60,952 bases of DNA from Streptomyces hokutonensis (GTDB lineage: Bacteria > Actinomycetota > Actinomycetes > Streptomycetales > Streptomycetaceae): positions 1 through 60,952 of the forward strand of contig NZ_BARG01000101.1 in assembly GCF_000376565.1 (NCBI RefSeq). Direction: 5' to 3'. Positions 1 to 8,765 of this stretch are shown in pieces (the first letter of the stretch is position 1; every line of letters starts with the position of its first letter). Position numbers and translations under genes: made by a program. The notes under the pieces were generated by a model. It did no database searches, was not told the origin of the DNA, and worked only from the letters and a program-made list of their open reading frames with translations.

Positions 1-664
1 CAGCCTCAGGCTCGGCGACGGGCTCCGCCTCGGCAGTAGGCTCAGCTTCCTCTGCCGTCGCCTCGGCGACCGGTTCAGCCTCGGGCTCGACGACCGGCTC
101 GGGCGCAGCTTCCGCGGCGGTCTCCGCGGTCGGCTCCGACTCGGGTTCCGCCGTAGCCTCGGCTTCTTCCGCCACCGGCTCTGCGGCCGCCTCCGGCTCC
201 GCCTCGGGGGCCGTCTCGACCGCAGGCGCGGCCTCCGCGACCGGCTCGGTCACCGTCTCCGTGACCGGCTCGACAACAGCCGCAGCCGCAGCCGCAGTCT
301 CGGCCTCCGGCTCCGTCTCAACCGGCGGCTCAACCTCGGCCTCCGCGCCGGTCGTCGCCGTACCCTCCGTCCCTTCCGTCGACACCGTCGGCTTCGGGAC
401 CGTCACGTTGTCGAAGGCCAGGGCCACGAGTTCGTGTTCGTCGTCCTCCAGGGTGGAGGACGGGCGGGGTTCCGGGACCTGGGCGACTGCCGTGGGGGCC
501 GGGGTGGTGAGGTCGGGTTCTGTGGACGGGGACGGGACCTTGGTGTCCGGTTCCCGGGGGGTCTGCTGTTCCTGCGAAGGAGTGCGTTCCGCGCTCTCTG
601 CTTCCGCGGCACGCTCCTTGCGTGACCTGCCGAACGCATTCCGCAGGAGAGTGAGAATGCCCAT
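1..664 (-). CDS. Acidic Pro/Glu/Ala-rich protein, 3' end outside window
   Basis: The frame is open from the ATG at 664 to the left edge, so only the N-terminal 221 residues are visible. It begins MGILTLLRNAFGRSRKER, a basic start, followed by about 190 residues of low-complexity Glu/Pro/Ala/Val sequence built on EPVAE-like units. A GAAGGG ribosome binding site lies a few bases upstream of the ATG. Streptomyces proteins with this kind of start and linker often continue into a von Willebrand factor A or tellurium-stress domain, but that part lies beyond the window, so the function is inferred only weakly. The repetitive linker also leaves several other frames open; those were ignored. Confidence 0.6.
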   Translation of the reverse strand, partial: MGILTLLRNAFGRSRKERAAEAESAERTPSQEQQTPREPDTKVPSPSTEPDLTTPAPTAVAQVPEPRPSSTLEDDEHELVALAFDNVTVPKPTVSTEGTEGTATTGAEAEVEPPVETEPEAETAAAAAAVVEPVTETVTEPVAEAAPAVETAPEAEPEAAAEPVAEEAEATAEPESEPTAETAAEAAPEPVVEPEAEPVAEATAEEAEPTAEAEPVAEPEA

Positions 665-878
665 GTGCGCAACCCTTCGCGTGAGTTGAAGCCGTCAATC
701 CCTGGCCAGGACGGACACGTAAGGTTAGCGGCCTCGGACGGCGATCTTAGGCAGGGGCGACGCGCGTGGGACGCCTTCTGTCAACACCCCCTGTTTCAGC
801 CACCACTTCGCTCACCCGTTCACCTGCCCGTTCACCGAATGGCGGGCGATGTCAGTGGGTCCCTCTAGCGTTCCTTCC

Positions 879-1412
879 ATGACGCACGTGACGCACCGCA
901 CGTACCGCACGCATTGGATACACGGCCCGCTCGCCGGCCATCAGGAGGTCAACGTCGTCTTCTTCCGGGGGATGTCGTTGGACGCGCTCACGCGAGGGCT
1001 TCTCTCCGCACGGCGCATCCCGCTCGCGTACGCCAAGGGTGCCGAAGGCGAATGGGGCCTGGTCATGCACGACATGTTCGGCTGGGACGAGGACGACTAC
1101 GACCGCCCCGACTACGGGCCGTTGTGCCGGGACGGCGGTGAACTCGCCGTCTTCACCACGGAACCCTGCGTGGCCAAGGCGCACGGCCCCCACTTCGAGT
1201 ACCTCCGCGACGGCAGCTTCGTCTGCGGGTTCAGCTTCGAGACCCTGTCCTACGGCGTCGGGGACCACCCGGATCTGCTGTCACCCGCCCTCACCGCGGC
1301 GCGGCTCATCGGGCCGCACGCGGAATACGACCAGGAGGACAGGGAGGGACGGACCGTGCGGGCGATCTCGGCCTTCTTCTCCCTGCCTGACCCCGACTTC
1401 TCCCTGACCTGA
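879..1412 (+). CDS. DUF6461-like protein
   Basis: A 177-residue soluble protein of unknown function. The pattern FFRGMSLDALTRGLL near the N-terminus, the acidic centre, and the ending with HPDLLSPAL and a Phe-rich tail resemble the actinobacterial DUF6461 family (a family call from memory). The ATG at 879 is preferred over one at 849 because residues between them show no conserved features; neither has a strong ribosome binding site. It stands alone, divergent from the acidic protein upstream and convergent with the FUSC gene downstream. No catalytic motif was recognised. Confidence 0.6.
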   Translation: MTHVTHRTYRTHWIHGPLAGHQEVNVVFFRGMSLDALTRGLLSARRIPLAYAKGAEGEWGLVMHDMFGWDEDDYDRPDYGPLCRDGGELAVFTTEPCVAKAHGPHFEYLRDGSFVCGFSFETLSYGVGDHPDLLSPALTAARLIGPHAEYDQEDREGRTVRAISAFFSLPDPDFSLT

Positions 1413-1445
1413 CTGACCTGATCAACCCCGAACTCGGCGCAGCGC

Positions 1446-3407
1446 TCAGTGCGGCGAAGCGATCGCCCGCGCCGCCGCCACTTCCTGCCGCAGCGGCTCC
1501 AGCACGCTGCCCGCCGGCCCCGTCAGATCCGTACGGACCTCCACCAGTACCTCCGACTCGCGTACGCCCTGCGACAACTCCCGTAGTTGGAGCGCGACTT
1601 GGGTGACCTCGGCGGGGGACGGAGACGGTGCCCCGTGTTTCACCCGGACCCGCGCCGCCGTCGTCGCGTCGACGATGCGTTCCACGGCGACGACGAGAGG
1701 CAGCCAGCCGGCGGCGAGGCGGCCGGTGGGCGGAGGTTCGGTGAGGGCGCGTTGGAACTCGGTGCGGATGACGGACAGGTCCCGGTAGAGACGGCGCCGC
1801 ATCCGGGCCCGGGCCGCCGGATCGGCCTCCACGCCAGGAGTACCAGGCACTCCGAACGCCGACTCCACATACCCCGCCGTATCCGCCACCGCCTCCGCCA
1901 ACCGGTCCCCCACCCGCGTGTGCCAGCTCTCCGGCCAGAGGAGGTAGCCCGCGATCAGCGCGATCCCGCAGCCGATCAACGAGTCCACCAGGCGGGGGAG
2001 CAGCAGTGCCGTGCCCTGGTGGTTCAGGATGTCGGAGAGGAGCAGGATCACCGGGGTGATCGCCATCGTCTGGTAGCCGTAGCCCCGGGGGGTCAGGGCG
2101 GGGATCAGGGGGGCCAGGACGAGCAGGACCAGTACGTCCCACCAGCCCCTCGGGACCGCCGACAGGACCGCCGCCGCGATCACCAGCCCGGCCACCGTGC
2201 CGAGCGCGCGCAGCAGCGCCCGGGAGAAGACCGAGCCGAAGTCGGGCTTCAGGACGAAGGTGATCGTCAGGGCGATCCAGTACGAGCGCGGGACCGGGAC
2301 CGTGGACACCAGGACCTGCGCGAGGCCGATACAGAGGGCCAGGCGCAGGCCGTAGCGCCAGGAGCCGGAGGAGAGCAGGACGTTGCGTGCCGCGCGGGCC
2401 GCCCTGATGCGGAGGGCCGCCGGGCGGCCCAGGCGGTCGTCGATGCCCCGGGGGTCGACGTCGGGGGCGGTGACGACCTCGGCCGCGTGGCGCAGGGCGT
2501 GGTCGACCGCGCGGGTCGTCTCGCCGGTGGGGGCGGGGAGGTCGAGCCCTATCGGGCCGGTGTAGCCCGTCTCGACGGCGTGCGCGAGATTGCGGACCGC
2601 GTCGCGGATCCCCGGAGGAAGGGAGCGGCCCGACTGGTGGACCGCGGGGGCCGCCTCGACGACCGGCGTGATCGCGTTCAACTGGGCCAGCAGGCGGGTG
2701 AGTTCGGGGTTGCGGCCGTGGTGGCGGGCGCGCCGGGCGAGGACGAGGTCGTAGGACTGGTTCAGGGACTGGGTGACCGCTTGGCGGGCCGCGTCGTAGG
2801 CCGCCGTCGGGTCGTCGCCGCAGGTGGCGAGGAGGTCGGCGACGGTGCGGTAGGTGTTCGCGACCGCCGTCCGTTCCGGGACGCCGGAGCGCAACGGCCA
2901 GGCGAGGAGGGCGAGGAGGAGGACCAGGAGGCCGCCGCCGGACATCAGGACGGGGGCCAGCCACCACGCGCCGGGGAGCGGAAGCCCGGCGCCGATCACC
3001 GAGTTGAGGAGCAGGAGCAGGCCCGATACGGAGGCCACCGCGCCGATCGTCGAGATCATCCCGGACGCGAGCGCGATGAGGGTCAGGGCGGTGACCGCCA
3101 GCCAGCCGTGGCCGTAGACCGCCGCGCCGAGCGTGACGCCGATGGCGCCGAAGAGCTGGGGGATCGCGATGTTGAGGATCCGCATGCGGTACGCGTCGGC
3201 GGTGTCGCCGATGACTCCGGACAGGGCGCCCATGGAGGCGAGGGCGCCGTAGGCGGTGTGTCCGGTGGCGAGGCCGAGGGCCAGGGGGAGGGACATCGCT
3301 ACGGCGGCGCGGGCGATCGCCGGGCGGTTGAGGGGGGCCTGCTGGGGTTGGAGGTTCCTCACCAGCCAGTCGGGGGGTGTGAGGCCGATGGGGAACTCGC
3401 GGGACAT
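1446..3407 (-). CDS. FUSC family (fusaric acid resistance-like) membrane protein
   Basis: A 653-residue integral membrane protein. Two hydrophobic bundles (roughly residues 30-190 and 380-520) are separated by a soluble segment, and a soluble C-terminal tail follows. This two-bundle layout is characteristic of the FUSC/YccS/aromatic-acid exporter superfamily, whose members are predicted to export small aromatic or toxic compounds from the inner side of the membrane. The start MSREFPIGL at 3407 is chosen because the sequence further upstream is the opposite-frame shadow of the next gene. It lies 26 bases downstream of the EEP gene on the same strand and may be co-transcribed with it. The substrate is unknown. 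Confidence 0.85.
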   Translation of the reverse strand: MSREFPIGLTPPDWLVRNLQPQQAPLNRPAIARAAVAMSLPLALGLATGHTAYGALASMGALSGVIGDTADAYRMRILNIAIPQLFGAIGVTLGAAVYGHGWLAVTALTLIALASGMISTIGAVASVSGLLLLLNSVIGAGLPLPGAWWLAPVLMSGGGLLVLLLALLAWPLRSGVPERTAVANTYRTVADLLATCGDDPTAAYDAARQAVTQSLNQSYDLVLARRARHHGRNPELTRLLAQLNAITPVVEAAPAVHQSGRSLPPGIRDAVRNLAHAVETGYTGPIGLDLPAPTGETTRAVDHALRHAAEVVTAPDVDPRGIDDRLGRPAALRIRAARAARNVLLSSGSWRYGLRLALCIGLAQVLVSTVPVPRSYWIALTITFVLKPDFGSVFSRALLRALGTVAGLVIAAAVLSAVPRGWWDVLVLLVLAPLIPALTPRGYGYQTMAITPVILLLSDILNHQGTALLLPRLVDSLIGCGIALIAGYLLWPESWHTRVGDRLAEAVADTAGYVESAFGVPGTPGVEADPAARARMRRRLYRDLSVIRTEFQRALTEPPPTGRLAAGWLPLVVAVERIVDATTAARVRVKHGAPSPSPAEVTQVALQLRELSQGVRESEVLVEVRTDLTGPAGSVLEPLRQEVAAARAIASPH

Positions 3408-3433
3408 GCGCTCATTATGAGCAGCCCCCGCGC

Positions 3434-4432
3434 TTATTCGTGCTGGTGGAGCGCGATGTCGACCAGCAGCGCGCGGTGGTCGGTGCCGGCGAGGTCGAGG
3501 AAGCGGGCGCTGTTCGCGGAGAAGTCCGGGGAGAGGAGGACGTGGTCGATCTGGGTGCCGAAGGTGGGGAGCAGGCGCTCGGGCCAGCTGGGGGTGCGGG
3601 GGTGTCCGGCGAGGCGGGCCGCGTCGCGCAGGCCGGTGTCGAGGATGCGGCGGAACGCCGCGTGGTCCTGGGAGGAGTTGAAGTCTCCGGCGAGGACCGT
3701 CGGGGTGGTGGGGTCGGCGGCGGCGAAGGCGCGCAGCCTGCCCAGCTCGCGGCGCCACAGGCCGACCTGGTTCGGCAACGGGGGCATGGGGTGGGCGAGT
3801 TGGAGGCGGACGGGATGGCCGTCGACGTCCGCGACCGCGCCGGGCATGCCCATCGTGCCGGTGACGCCCTTGGTGCCCTTGAGCGGGAAGCGGCTGAGGA
3901 CGACCGAGCCGTGCGAGCCGGCCGCCACCACGGCCTGCCGGTAGGGGAGTTGGGTGCCGAAGTCCCGGCGCAGGGTGGCCTGGCAGGTGTACTCGCACTC
4001 CTCCACGAACACCACGTCCGGCCGCTCCCGCCGGATCACCGGGACCAGGGCGCCGGTCCCCCGCCCGAACTCGACGTTCGAGGTCAGCACCCGGAACTCG
4101 GCGATCGCGGGCCCGCCCGGCTCACCGCTCTTCCCGTACGGCTCGATGAACCACGCCAGCAGCCCGAGCAGCGCCACTCCCCACACCAGCCCCAGCCGCC
4201 ACCGGGCGAACAGCGCGAGGAGGAGTCCGAGGCCGGTCGGGGCCAGCAACCACGGGAAGAAGGCGAGGAGTTGGGTGACGGGCGTGAGCGCGTCGGTGTC
4301 GGCCGTACGGCAGCCGACGACCACGCTCACGGCCGCGAACAGCAGGCCCGCGCACCAGACCGTGAAGTGGCGTCCCCGGTGGCGTTCCGGCACGAAGTCG
4401 GCGGCGGTCCACTCGGAGGTCGCGGTGCCCAC
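3434..4432 (-). CDS. Membrane-anchored endonuclease/exonuclease/phosphatase (EEP) family protein
   Basis: A 332-residue protein with three predicted membrane spans in the first ~100 residues, then a complete EEP domain. Visible motifs include TSNVEFG, the EEC metal-binding acid region, GSHGSVVLSR, GDFNSS, QIDHVLLS and the terminal TDHRALLVDI, which carry the expected Asn, Glu, Asp and His residues of the DNase I-like fold. Family members cleave phosphodiesters in nucleic acids, phospholipids or inositol phosphates. The N-terminal membrane segments suggest a domain displayed outside the cell. The ATG at 4432 is the first good start. The substrate cannot be read from sequence. Confidence 0.88.
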   Translation of the reverse strand: MGTATSEWTAADFVPERHRGRHFTVWCAGLLFAAVSVVVGCRTADTDALTPVTQLLAFFPWLLAPTGLGLLLALFARWRLGLVWGVALLGLLAWFIEPYGKSGEPGGPAIAEFRVLTSNVEFGRGTGALVPVIRRERPDVVFVEECEYTCQATLRRDFGTQLPYRQAVVAAGSHGSVVLSRFPLKGTKGVTGTMGMPGAVADVDGHPVRLQLAHPMPPLPNQVGLWRRELGRLRAFAAADPTTPTVLAGDFNSSQDHAAFRRILDTGLRDAARLAGHPRTPSWPERLLPTFGTQIDHVLLSPDFSANSARFLDLAGTDHRALLVDIALHQHE

Positions 4433-4523
4433 GTGATGACCTTCCGCCGGTGGACGCAGATGCCGGATGCCCGAATCATCCCACGCGTGCCGGGAACTCC
4501 CCCGGGAAACAGGATTTCAGGAG

Positions 4524-5513
4524 TCAGGCTTGGACCCGGGTCGGCTGCTGCGCCCCCTCCGCCGCTGGCGCTCGACGGCGTCGTACGAACTCCCGTGCCG
4601 GGCGGACGTATCGGGTGAGCCAGGCCGTCGCGGCGACCGTGAGGCCGAGGCCCAGCAGCAGCCAGGCGACCGTGCGCAGGGTCGAGGTGAGGGCGTCGTA
4701 GATCGCGCCGCCCGCGGCCTGGGAGACCTCGGCGGGGAGGTCGGCGACGGTGAGCTGGCGGCCGATCGCCAGCGCGAGGCCGAGCAGCGCGCCGCCGAGG
4801 GCGGTGCCGAGCGCGGTCGCGGTGATCGCGCGGCGGCGGCGCACGGCGACGGCGATGCCGGTGACCGCGAAGGCGGCGGCGGTGACGGGGAGCCAGAAGC
4901 CGGCGACCTCGAGCACGTGGAACTCCTCCCGGAGCGGGCCCAGTTCACCGGCCGCGAGGACCGCGACCTCGGTGTGCTGGACGGGGATGCGGTCCGCCAA
5001 CGGCACGTGCTCGTGGGCGAGTCGATGCTTGACCTGGGCGGCGACGGGGGCGAGGTCGACGGTCACGGCACCGCTGCGCTCCTCGTCGCGCAGGGCGTGC
5101 AGGACGGCGTCGTGGGTGGCCCGGTTGCCCTCGTCCCAGGCCAGCCGGAAGGCCTCGGTCTTGGTGAACGAGCGGACCGCGTCGTGCACGAAGGGGGCCA
5201 TCGTGCCGCGCATCCCGCCCACCGTGCCGCGCATCCCCTCCACATGGATCCCGCGCATGATGCCCGCGCCGACCGTGTCCGCGACGACGTCCCGTACGGC
5301 GGGGTCGGCGGCCAGCGGTGCCATCGCCGTGACGTAGCGGCCGGAGTCGGTCAGGTCGTACGCCGCCCAGGCCGCCAGCGCGCCGAAGGGCGTCAGGAAG
5401 CAGGAGAGGGCGACGAGTACGGCCGACAGGGCGCTCCGGAGACGTGGGGGCACCTCCCCAGGACACGGGCGGGGCGTGCGGTACGCGAGCCGGGTGACCG
5501 TATTTGCCTGCAT
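4524..5513 (-). CDS. Multi-pass membrane protein of unknown function
   Basis: A protein of up to 329 residues with one N-terminal span (SALSAVLVALSCFLTPFGALAAW), a long extracytoplasmic or cytoplasmic stretch, and three C-terminal spans before an Arg-rich tail. The soluble stretch contains a short internal repeat, MRGI/MRGT/MRGT, around residues 76-100. Such proteins are widespread in streptomycetes without assigned function. The start is uncertain: the ATG at 5513 sits at the edge of a direct repeat with no ribosome binding site, and homologous-looking sequence begins only near PPRLRS, so the true start may be a downstream GTG near 5453. Confidence 0.72.
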   Translation of the reverse strand: MQANTVTRLAYRTPRPCPGEVPPRLRSALSAVLVALSCFLTPFGALAAWAAYDLTDSGRYVTAMAPLAADPAVRDVVADTVGAGIMRGIHVEGMRGTVGGMRGTMAPFVHDAVRSFTKTEAFRLAWDEGNRATHDAVLHALRDEERSGAVTVDLAPVAAQVKHRLAHEHVPLADRIPVQHTEVAVLAAGELGPLREEFHVLEVAGFWLPVTAAAFAVTGIAVAVRRRRAITATALGTALGGALLGLALAIGRQLTVADLPAEVSQAAGGAIYDALTSTLRTVAWLLLGLGLTVAATAWLTRYVRPAREFVRRRRAPAAEGAQQPTRVQA

Positions 5514-5610
5514 TCGGGTGCGATGTCAAGCCGAACGGGTGCCCTGGCCTCGGAACCCTTGGCGGAACTGGCCGTTCCGCTCTCGGGTGGAGGGTTGACC
5601 CGAACGGGTG
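5514..5610. promoter_or_regulatory. Pair of 28-bp direct repeats between divergent genes
   Basis: Two 28-base copies (5514-5541 and 5583-5610) share identical ends, TCGGGTG and CCGAACGGGTG, separated by ten variable bases. Each variable core overlaps a TTGAC-like hexamer, one on each strand. They lie 69 bases apart between the divergent membrane-protein and SH3-protein genes, suggesting binding sites for a regulator of one or both. No regulator can be assigned. Confidence 0.4.
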
Positions 5611-5641
5611 TTTCCTGGAACCGGGGAGAAGGAGGCCGAAC

Positions 5642-6202
5642 ATGCGCACCACTCCGGCCCTGCGGACTCTGGCCGCGGCCCTGCTCACCGGTGGCACCCT
5701 CGCCGTCGCGGCGGCGGGCACCACGGCGGCGGCAGCACCGACCACGTACGCCGAAGGACATGGCGGTGGTGGCGGTGGCGGCAGTCCGATCTGGGGCACC
5801 ATCGTCTCCCGCACGGATCTGAACGTGCGGCAGTCGCCCACCACCCGTTCCCCCGCCGTCGACACGCTCTCGCCGGGCAGTCAGGACCGCGTCCAATGCG
5901 TGGTCAGGGGACAGAGCGTCAACGGGAACTCCGACTGGTACTGGCTCGTCGGCGCCCAGGGCTGGGCCAGCGCCGCGTTCGTCGACACCAACGGCCAGTG
6001 GGTGCCGTCCTGCTCGGACCCGTGTCCGGGCTGGAAGGACGGCAGCGGCAACAGCTCGAACTGGAACAACGACCCGAACTGGAGCGACAACTCCAACTCG
6101 TGGAGCACCTCGGCCTCCGGGTCGTGGAGCGTCTCGGGCTCGTGGAGCTGGAGCGCGTCCGGGTCGTCGAGCGGCGGCGGCATCTGGAACTGGGCGCCGT
6201 AA
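5642..6202 (+). CDS. Secreted bacterial SH3-domain protein
   Basis: A 186-residue exported protein: signal peptide of about 30 residues ending after an Ala-rich region, a Gly-rich spacer, then one SH3b domain (about residues 50-120; RTDLNVRQSPTTRSPAV through GWASAAFVD). The rest is low complexity, dominated by Ser, Trp, Asn and Gly (for example NWNNDPNWSD). SH3b domains of secreted actinobacterial proteins usually bind cell-wall peptide. The ATG at 5642 follows a strong GGAGAAGGAGG site. The Trp/Ser tail is unusual and may itself interact with the wall or with carbohydrates. A perfect hairpin terminator follows the stop codon. Confidence 0.85.
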   Translation: MRTTPALRTLAAALLTGGTLAVAAAGTTAAAAPTTYAEGHGGGGGGGSPIWGTIVSRTDLNVRQSPTTRSPAVDTLSPGSQDRVQCVVRGQSVNGNSDWYWLVGAQGWASAAFVDTNGQWVPSCSDPCPGWKDGSGNSSNWNNDPNWSDNSNSWSTSASGSWSVSGSWSWSASGSSSGGGIWNWAP

Positions 6203-6225
6203 CAGTCGTGGGAAGCGGGCAAGTC

Positions 6226-6260
6226 GTGGGCCCCGGCACCGAGTTGGTGCCGGGGCCCAC
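6226..6260. terminator. Bidirectional hairpin terminator
   Basis: A perfect 15-bp inverted repeat with arms GTGGGCCCCGGCACC and GGTGCCGGGGCCCAC around a GAGTT loop. It lies between two convergent genes ending at 6202 and 6283, so it probably ends transcription from both sides. There is no U-tract, as is usual in Streptomyces. Confidence 0.85.
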
Positions 6261-6282
6261 AGCTGTGCGCGGTCCGTCCGGG

Positions 6283-6762
6283 TCAGCGGATGCGGTTGCC
6301 CTCCCCGTCCTCCCGCGTGTAGTAGCGGTAGAAGAACACCAGGAACACGCCCGCCGTGGTGGCGAGACCGATGGCCGCCGACCGCAGCACGCTCTCGCCG
6401 GTCTGGCTGTAGAGGAAGCCGATCGCGGCGCCCGCGAAACCGGACTTCACCAGCGAGTGCAGTTCGCGCTTGAGCAGCGGGGCGAACCGGGCCACCGCCA
6501 GGCACAGCACGATGAACGCCAGCGCGGTCACGAAGCCGAACAGGATGTTCCAGCCCGTGATGGGACCGCCGCTGCGACGGTTGGCCGCCGCCCAGTAGCC
6601 GTAGACGAGCCCGAGGACGACCGGGATCGCGACCTTCGCCACGCGGTGGACGCGGGCGTCGAAGATGTCGGGCAGACCGCTCGGGGCGGTGAATCCGCCG
6701 GAGCCGGTTCCGCTGCCGGGGCGGCCGGTCAGTCCGCCGGGTGTGGGTGCCGCGTGAGCCAT
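6283..6762 (-). CDS. Small membrane protein of unknown function
   Basis: A 159-residue protein with a Gly/Pro/Ser-rich N-terminus of about 30 residues and four predicted membrane spans, ending in the charged tail YTREDGEGNRIR. No catalytic or transport motif was recognised. The ATG at 6762 is the only good start. It is divergent from the NAD(P)-binding protein gene at 6866 and convergent with the SH3-domain gene. Confidence 0.8.
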   Translation of the reverse strand: MAHAAPTPGGLTGRPGSGTGSGGFTAPSGLPDIFDARVHRVAKVAIPVVLGLVYGYWAAANRRSGGPITGWNILFGFVTALAFIVLCLAVARFAPLLKRELHSLVKSGFAGAAIGFLYSQTGESVLRSAAIGLATTAGVFLVFFYRYYTREDGEGNRIR

Positions 6763-6865
6763 GAGAGCACTCCTCTCTCTCGCCCCCGTCTACCAATGCA
6801 CACCCCGGGGGAGGCGGTGGCAAGTCGGGGTGCGGGCACGGTTGCCCCATGTTTCGCTGGGGCGC

Positions 6866-7501
6866 ATGAAGCTCGTACTCTTCGGCGCCACCGGCATGGT
6901 CGGCAGCCGGATCGCCACCGAGGCCTCGGCCCGCGGCCACCAGGTGCTGGCGGTCAGCCGTTCCGGCCAGTCACCGGTCCCCGGGGTCACCTCTACGGCG
7001 GCCGACGCGACGGACGCGGCGAAGGTCGCGGACCTCGCGCGCGGCGCCGACGCGGTCGCCTCCGCATGCGTACCGCCCAGGGACGGGAGCGACCCGCGAG
7101 GCCCCTTCCTCGCCCTCAACGAGGGACTCGTCGCGGGCGTCCGCGCGGCCGGGGTCGGGCGGCTCCTGGTGGTCGGCGGCGCCGGCGGCCTGGAGGTCGC
7201 CCCCGGCCAGGCCCTCAGCGACCAGCCCGGCTTCCCCGAGGCCTACCTCCCCGAAGCCCTCGCCCACCGCGACGCGCTCGCCTACTACCGCACCCTCGAC
7301 GACCCCGACTGGACCTACGTCTCCCCCGCCGCCGAGATCGCCCCCGGCAAACGCACCGGCCGCTTCCGGGTCGGCGGCGACGAGTTCATGACCGACGACC
7401 AGGGCCGCAGCTTCGTCAGCGCCGAGGACTACGCCGTCGCCTTCGTCGACGAACTCGAACAGCACGCCCACCCGCGCACCCGGATGTCGGTCGCGTACTG
7501 A
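6866..7501 (+). CDS. NAD(P)-binding SDR-like reductase/epimerase (BVR-B/YwnB type)
   Basis: A 211-residue Rossmann-fold protein. It starts MKLVLFGATGMVGSRIATEA, giving the GATGMVG dinucleotide-binding loop at residues 7-13, followed by a conserved VVGGAGGL segment near residue 95 and a C-terminal DDPDWTYVSPA segment typical of the atypical NmrA/BVR-B-like SDR group. Such proteins reduce small substrates or sense NADPH. The ATG at 6866 is preferred over upstream in-frame starts because it places the nucleotide-binding strand at the N-terminus. Only four bases separate its stop from the phosphatase start, implying one transcript. Confidence 0.85.
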   Translation: MKLVLFGATGMVGSRIATEASARGHQVLAVSRSGQSPVPGVTSTAADATDAAKVADLARGADAVASACVPPRDGSDPRGPFLALNEGLVAGVRAAGVGRLLVVGGAGGLEVAPGQALSDQPGFPEAYLPEALAHRDALAYYRTLDDPDWTYVSPAAEIAPGKRTGRFRVGGDEFMTDDQGRSFVSAEDYAVAFVDELEQHAHPRTRMSVAY

Positions 7502-7505
7502 CGCC

Positions 7506-8690
7506 GTGAGCGGCCGCGGACTCATACCGGTACGCTCCGGGTCCGGCTTGGGCTCCGGCTCGGGCTCCGGTGACACCGATGCCCTGCGGCGGCAGCAGTT
7601 GCTGCGGGTGCGCGGACGGAGTGTCGCCTGGGTGCCGCCACTGCTCGTGCTCGTCACGATCCTGCTGGTCGACTGGTACACCGGCGGCGAGTTCCGGACC
7701 GTCTCCTGGATCGTGCTCGTGCCCGGTATCGCCGCGGCGATCTGCGGGGTGTGGGGCACGGCCGTGTTCGCGGTGCTCGGCCTGGCCACCTATGTGCTCG
7801 CCGACCACGCCTGGCCGCGCCAGTACCAGACCGGCCTGCCCGACTTCATCCTGGTCGGCGTCGGCGGGGTCCTCGCCGTGCTGGCCTGTGCGGTCCGGGT
7901 CCGCGGCGAGCGCCGCATGCTGCACATGCGGGACGTCGCCGAGACCACCCGCCGCACCCTGCTGCGCCCGCTGCCGCCCGGCTTCGGCGGCCTCGACCAC
8001 GCGGCCGTGTACCTCGCCGCGGACGCCGTCGCCCGCGTCGGCGGCGACTTCTACGACATCCAGCCCGGCCTGCACGGCACCCGCGCCCTCGTCGGCGACG
8101 TCCAGGGCAAGGGGCTCGGCGCGGTCGAGGCGGCGGCGGCGCTGCTCGGCACGTTCCGCGAGGCCGGCTACCACGAGGTGGAGCTCGGCACCGTCGCCGC
8201 CCGCCTCGATGTCCGGATGCTGCGCCACGGCCGGCATCTCGCCGCGCTCGGCCGTGAGGACGTCGACCGTTTCGCCACGGCCGTGCTGCTGAGCTTCCCC
8301 GCCGGTGACCCCGGCACGGTCGAGGTCGTCAACTTCGGGCACGAACCCCCGCTGGTGGTCGGCCCGTTCGGGGTACGGTCGCTGCCGCCCGGGCACGGAC
8401 TCCCGCTGGGGCTGGGCGAGTTGGCCGGCCTGGAGGGACCGCCGCCGACCCTCCGCATCACCCTCGCCCCCGGCGAGACCCTCCTCATCGTCACCGACGG
8501 AGTCACCGAGGCCCGCGACGGCGCGGGCGTCTTCTACCCCCTCAAGGACGAGGTCACCGAGGGCGTCCACCTCGACCCGGGCACCGCCGACCCGCACCGC
8601 CTGGTCGCTTACGTCCGTGACGGCACCCTGCGCCACTGCGGCGGCCGGCTCGCCGACGACACCACGATCTTCGCGGTACGGCGGTCCTGA
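7506..8690 (+). CDS. Membrane-bound PP2C/SpoIIE-type serine/threonine phosphatase
   Basis: A 394-residue protein with three or four membrane spans (about residues 40-130) followed by a PPM/SpoIIE phosphatase domain. The metal-binding and catalytic motifs are visible: GGDFYDIQ, GDVQGKGLGA, NFGHEPP, VTDGVTEARD and the C-terminal DDTTIF. In Streptomyces this family often dephosphorylates anti-sigma factor antagonists or relays stress signals. The GTG at 7506 lies four bases after the preceding stop, and the two genes probably form an operon. There is no sensor domain beyond the membrane segment, and its partner is not in the window. Confidence 0.9.
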   Translation: MSGRGLIPVRSGSGLGSGSGSGDTDALRRQQLLRVRGRSVAWVPPLLVLVTILLVDWYTGGEFRTVSWIVLVPGIAAAICGVWGTAVFAVLGLATYVLADHAWPRQYQTGLPDFILVGVGGVLAVLACAVRVRGERRMLHMRDVAETTRRTLLRPLPPGFGGLDHAAVYLAADAVARVGGDFYDIQPGLHGTRALVGDVQGKGLGAVEAAAALLGTFREAGYHEVELGTVAARLDVRMLRHGRHLAALGREDVDRFATAVLLSFPAGDPGTVEVVNFGHEPPLVVGPFGVRSLPPGHGLPLGLGELAGLEGPPPTLRITLAPGETLLIVTDGVTEARDGAGVFYPLKDEVTEGVHLDPGTADPHRLVAYVRDGTLRHCGGRLADDTTIFAVRRS

Positions 8691-8765
8691 CATCCCCCTT
8701 TGCAGCAGCAGCGGTTACGGTGCTGAGGTACGCAAGTGATCGACGGTTCTATCGGGGGAGGGCAC

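Noticed and set aside
1306..2967. Long open frames antisense or out of phase to the FUSC gene
   Set aside because: They are Arg/Pro/Gly-rich with no domain, signal or ribosome binding site, as expected from third-position GC bias opposite a real membrane-protein gene.
4467..5822. Plus-strand frame opposite the membrane protein gene at 4524-5513
   Set aside because: It has no recognisable domain and only typical shadow composition.
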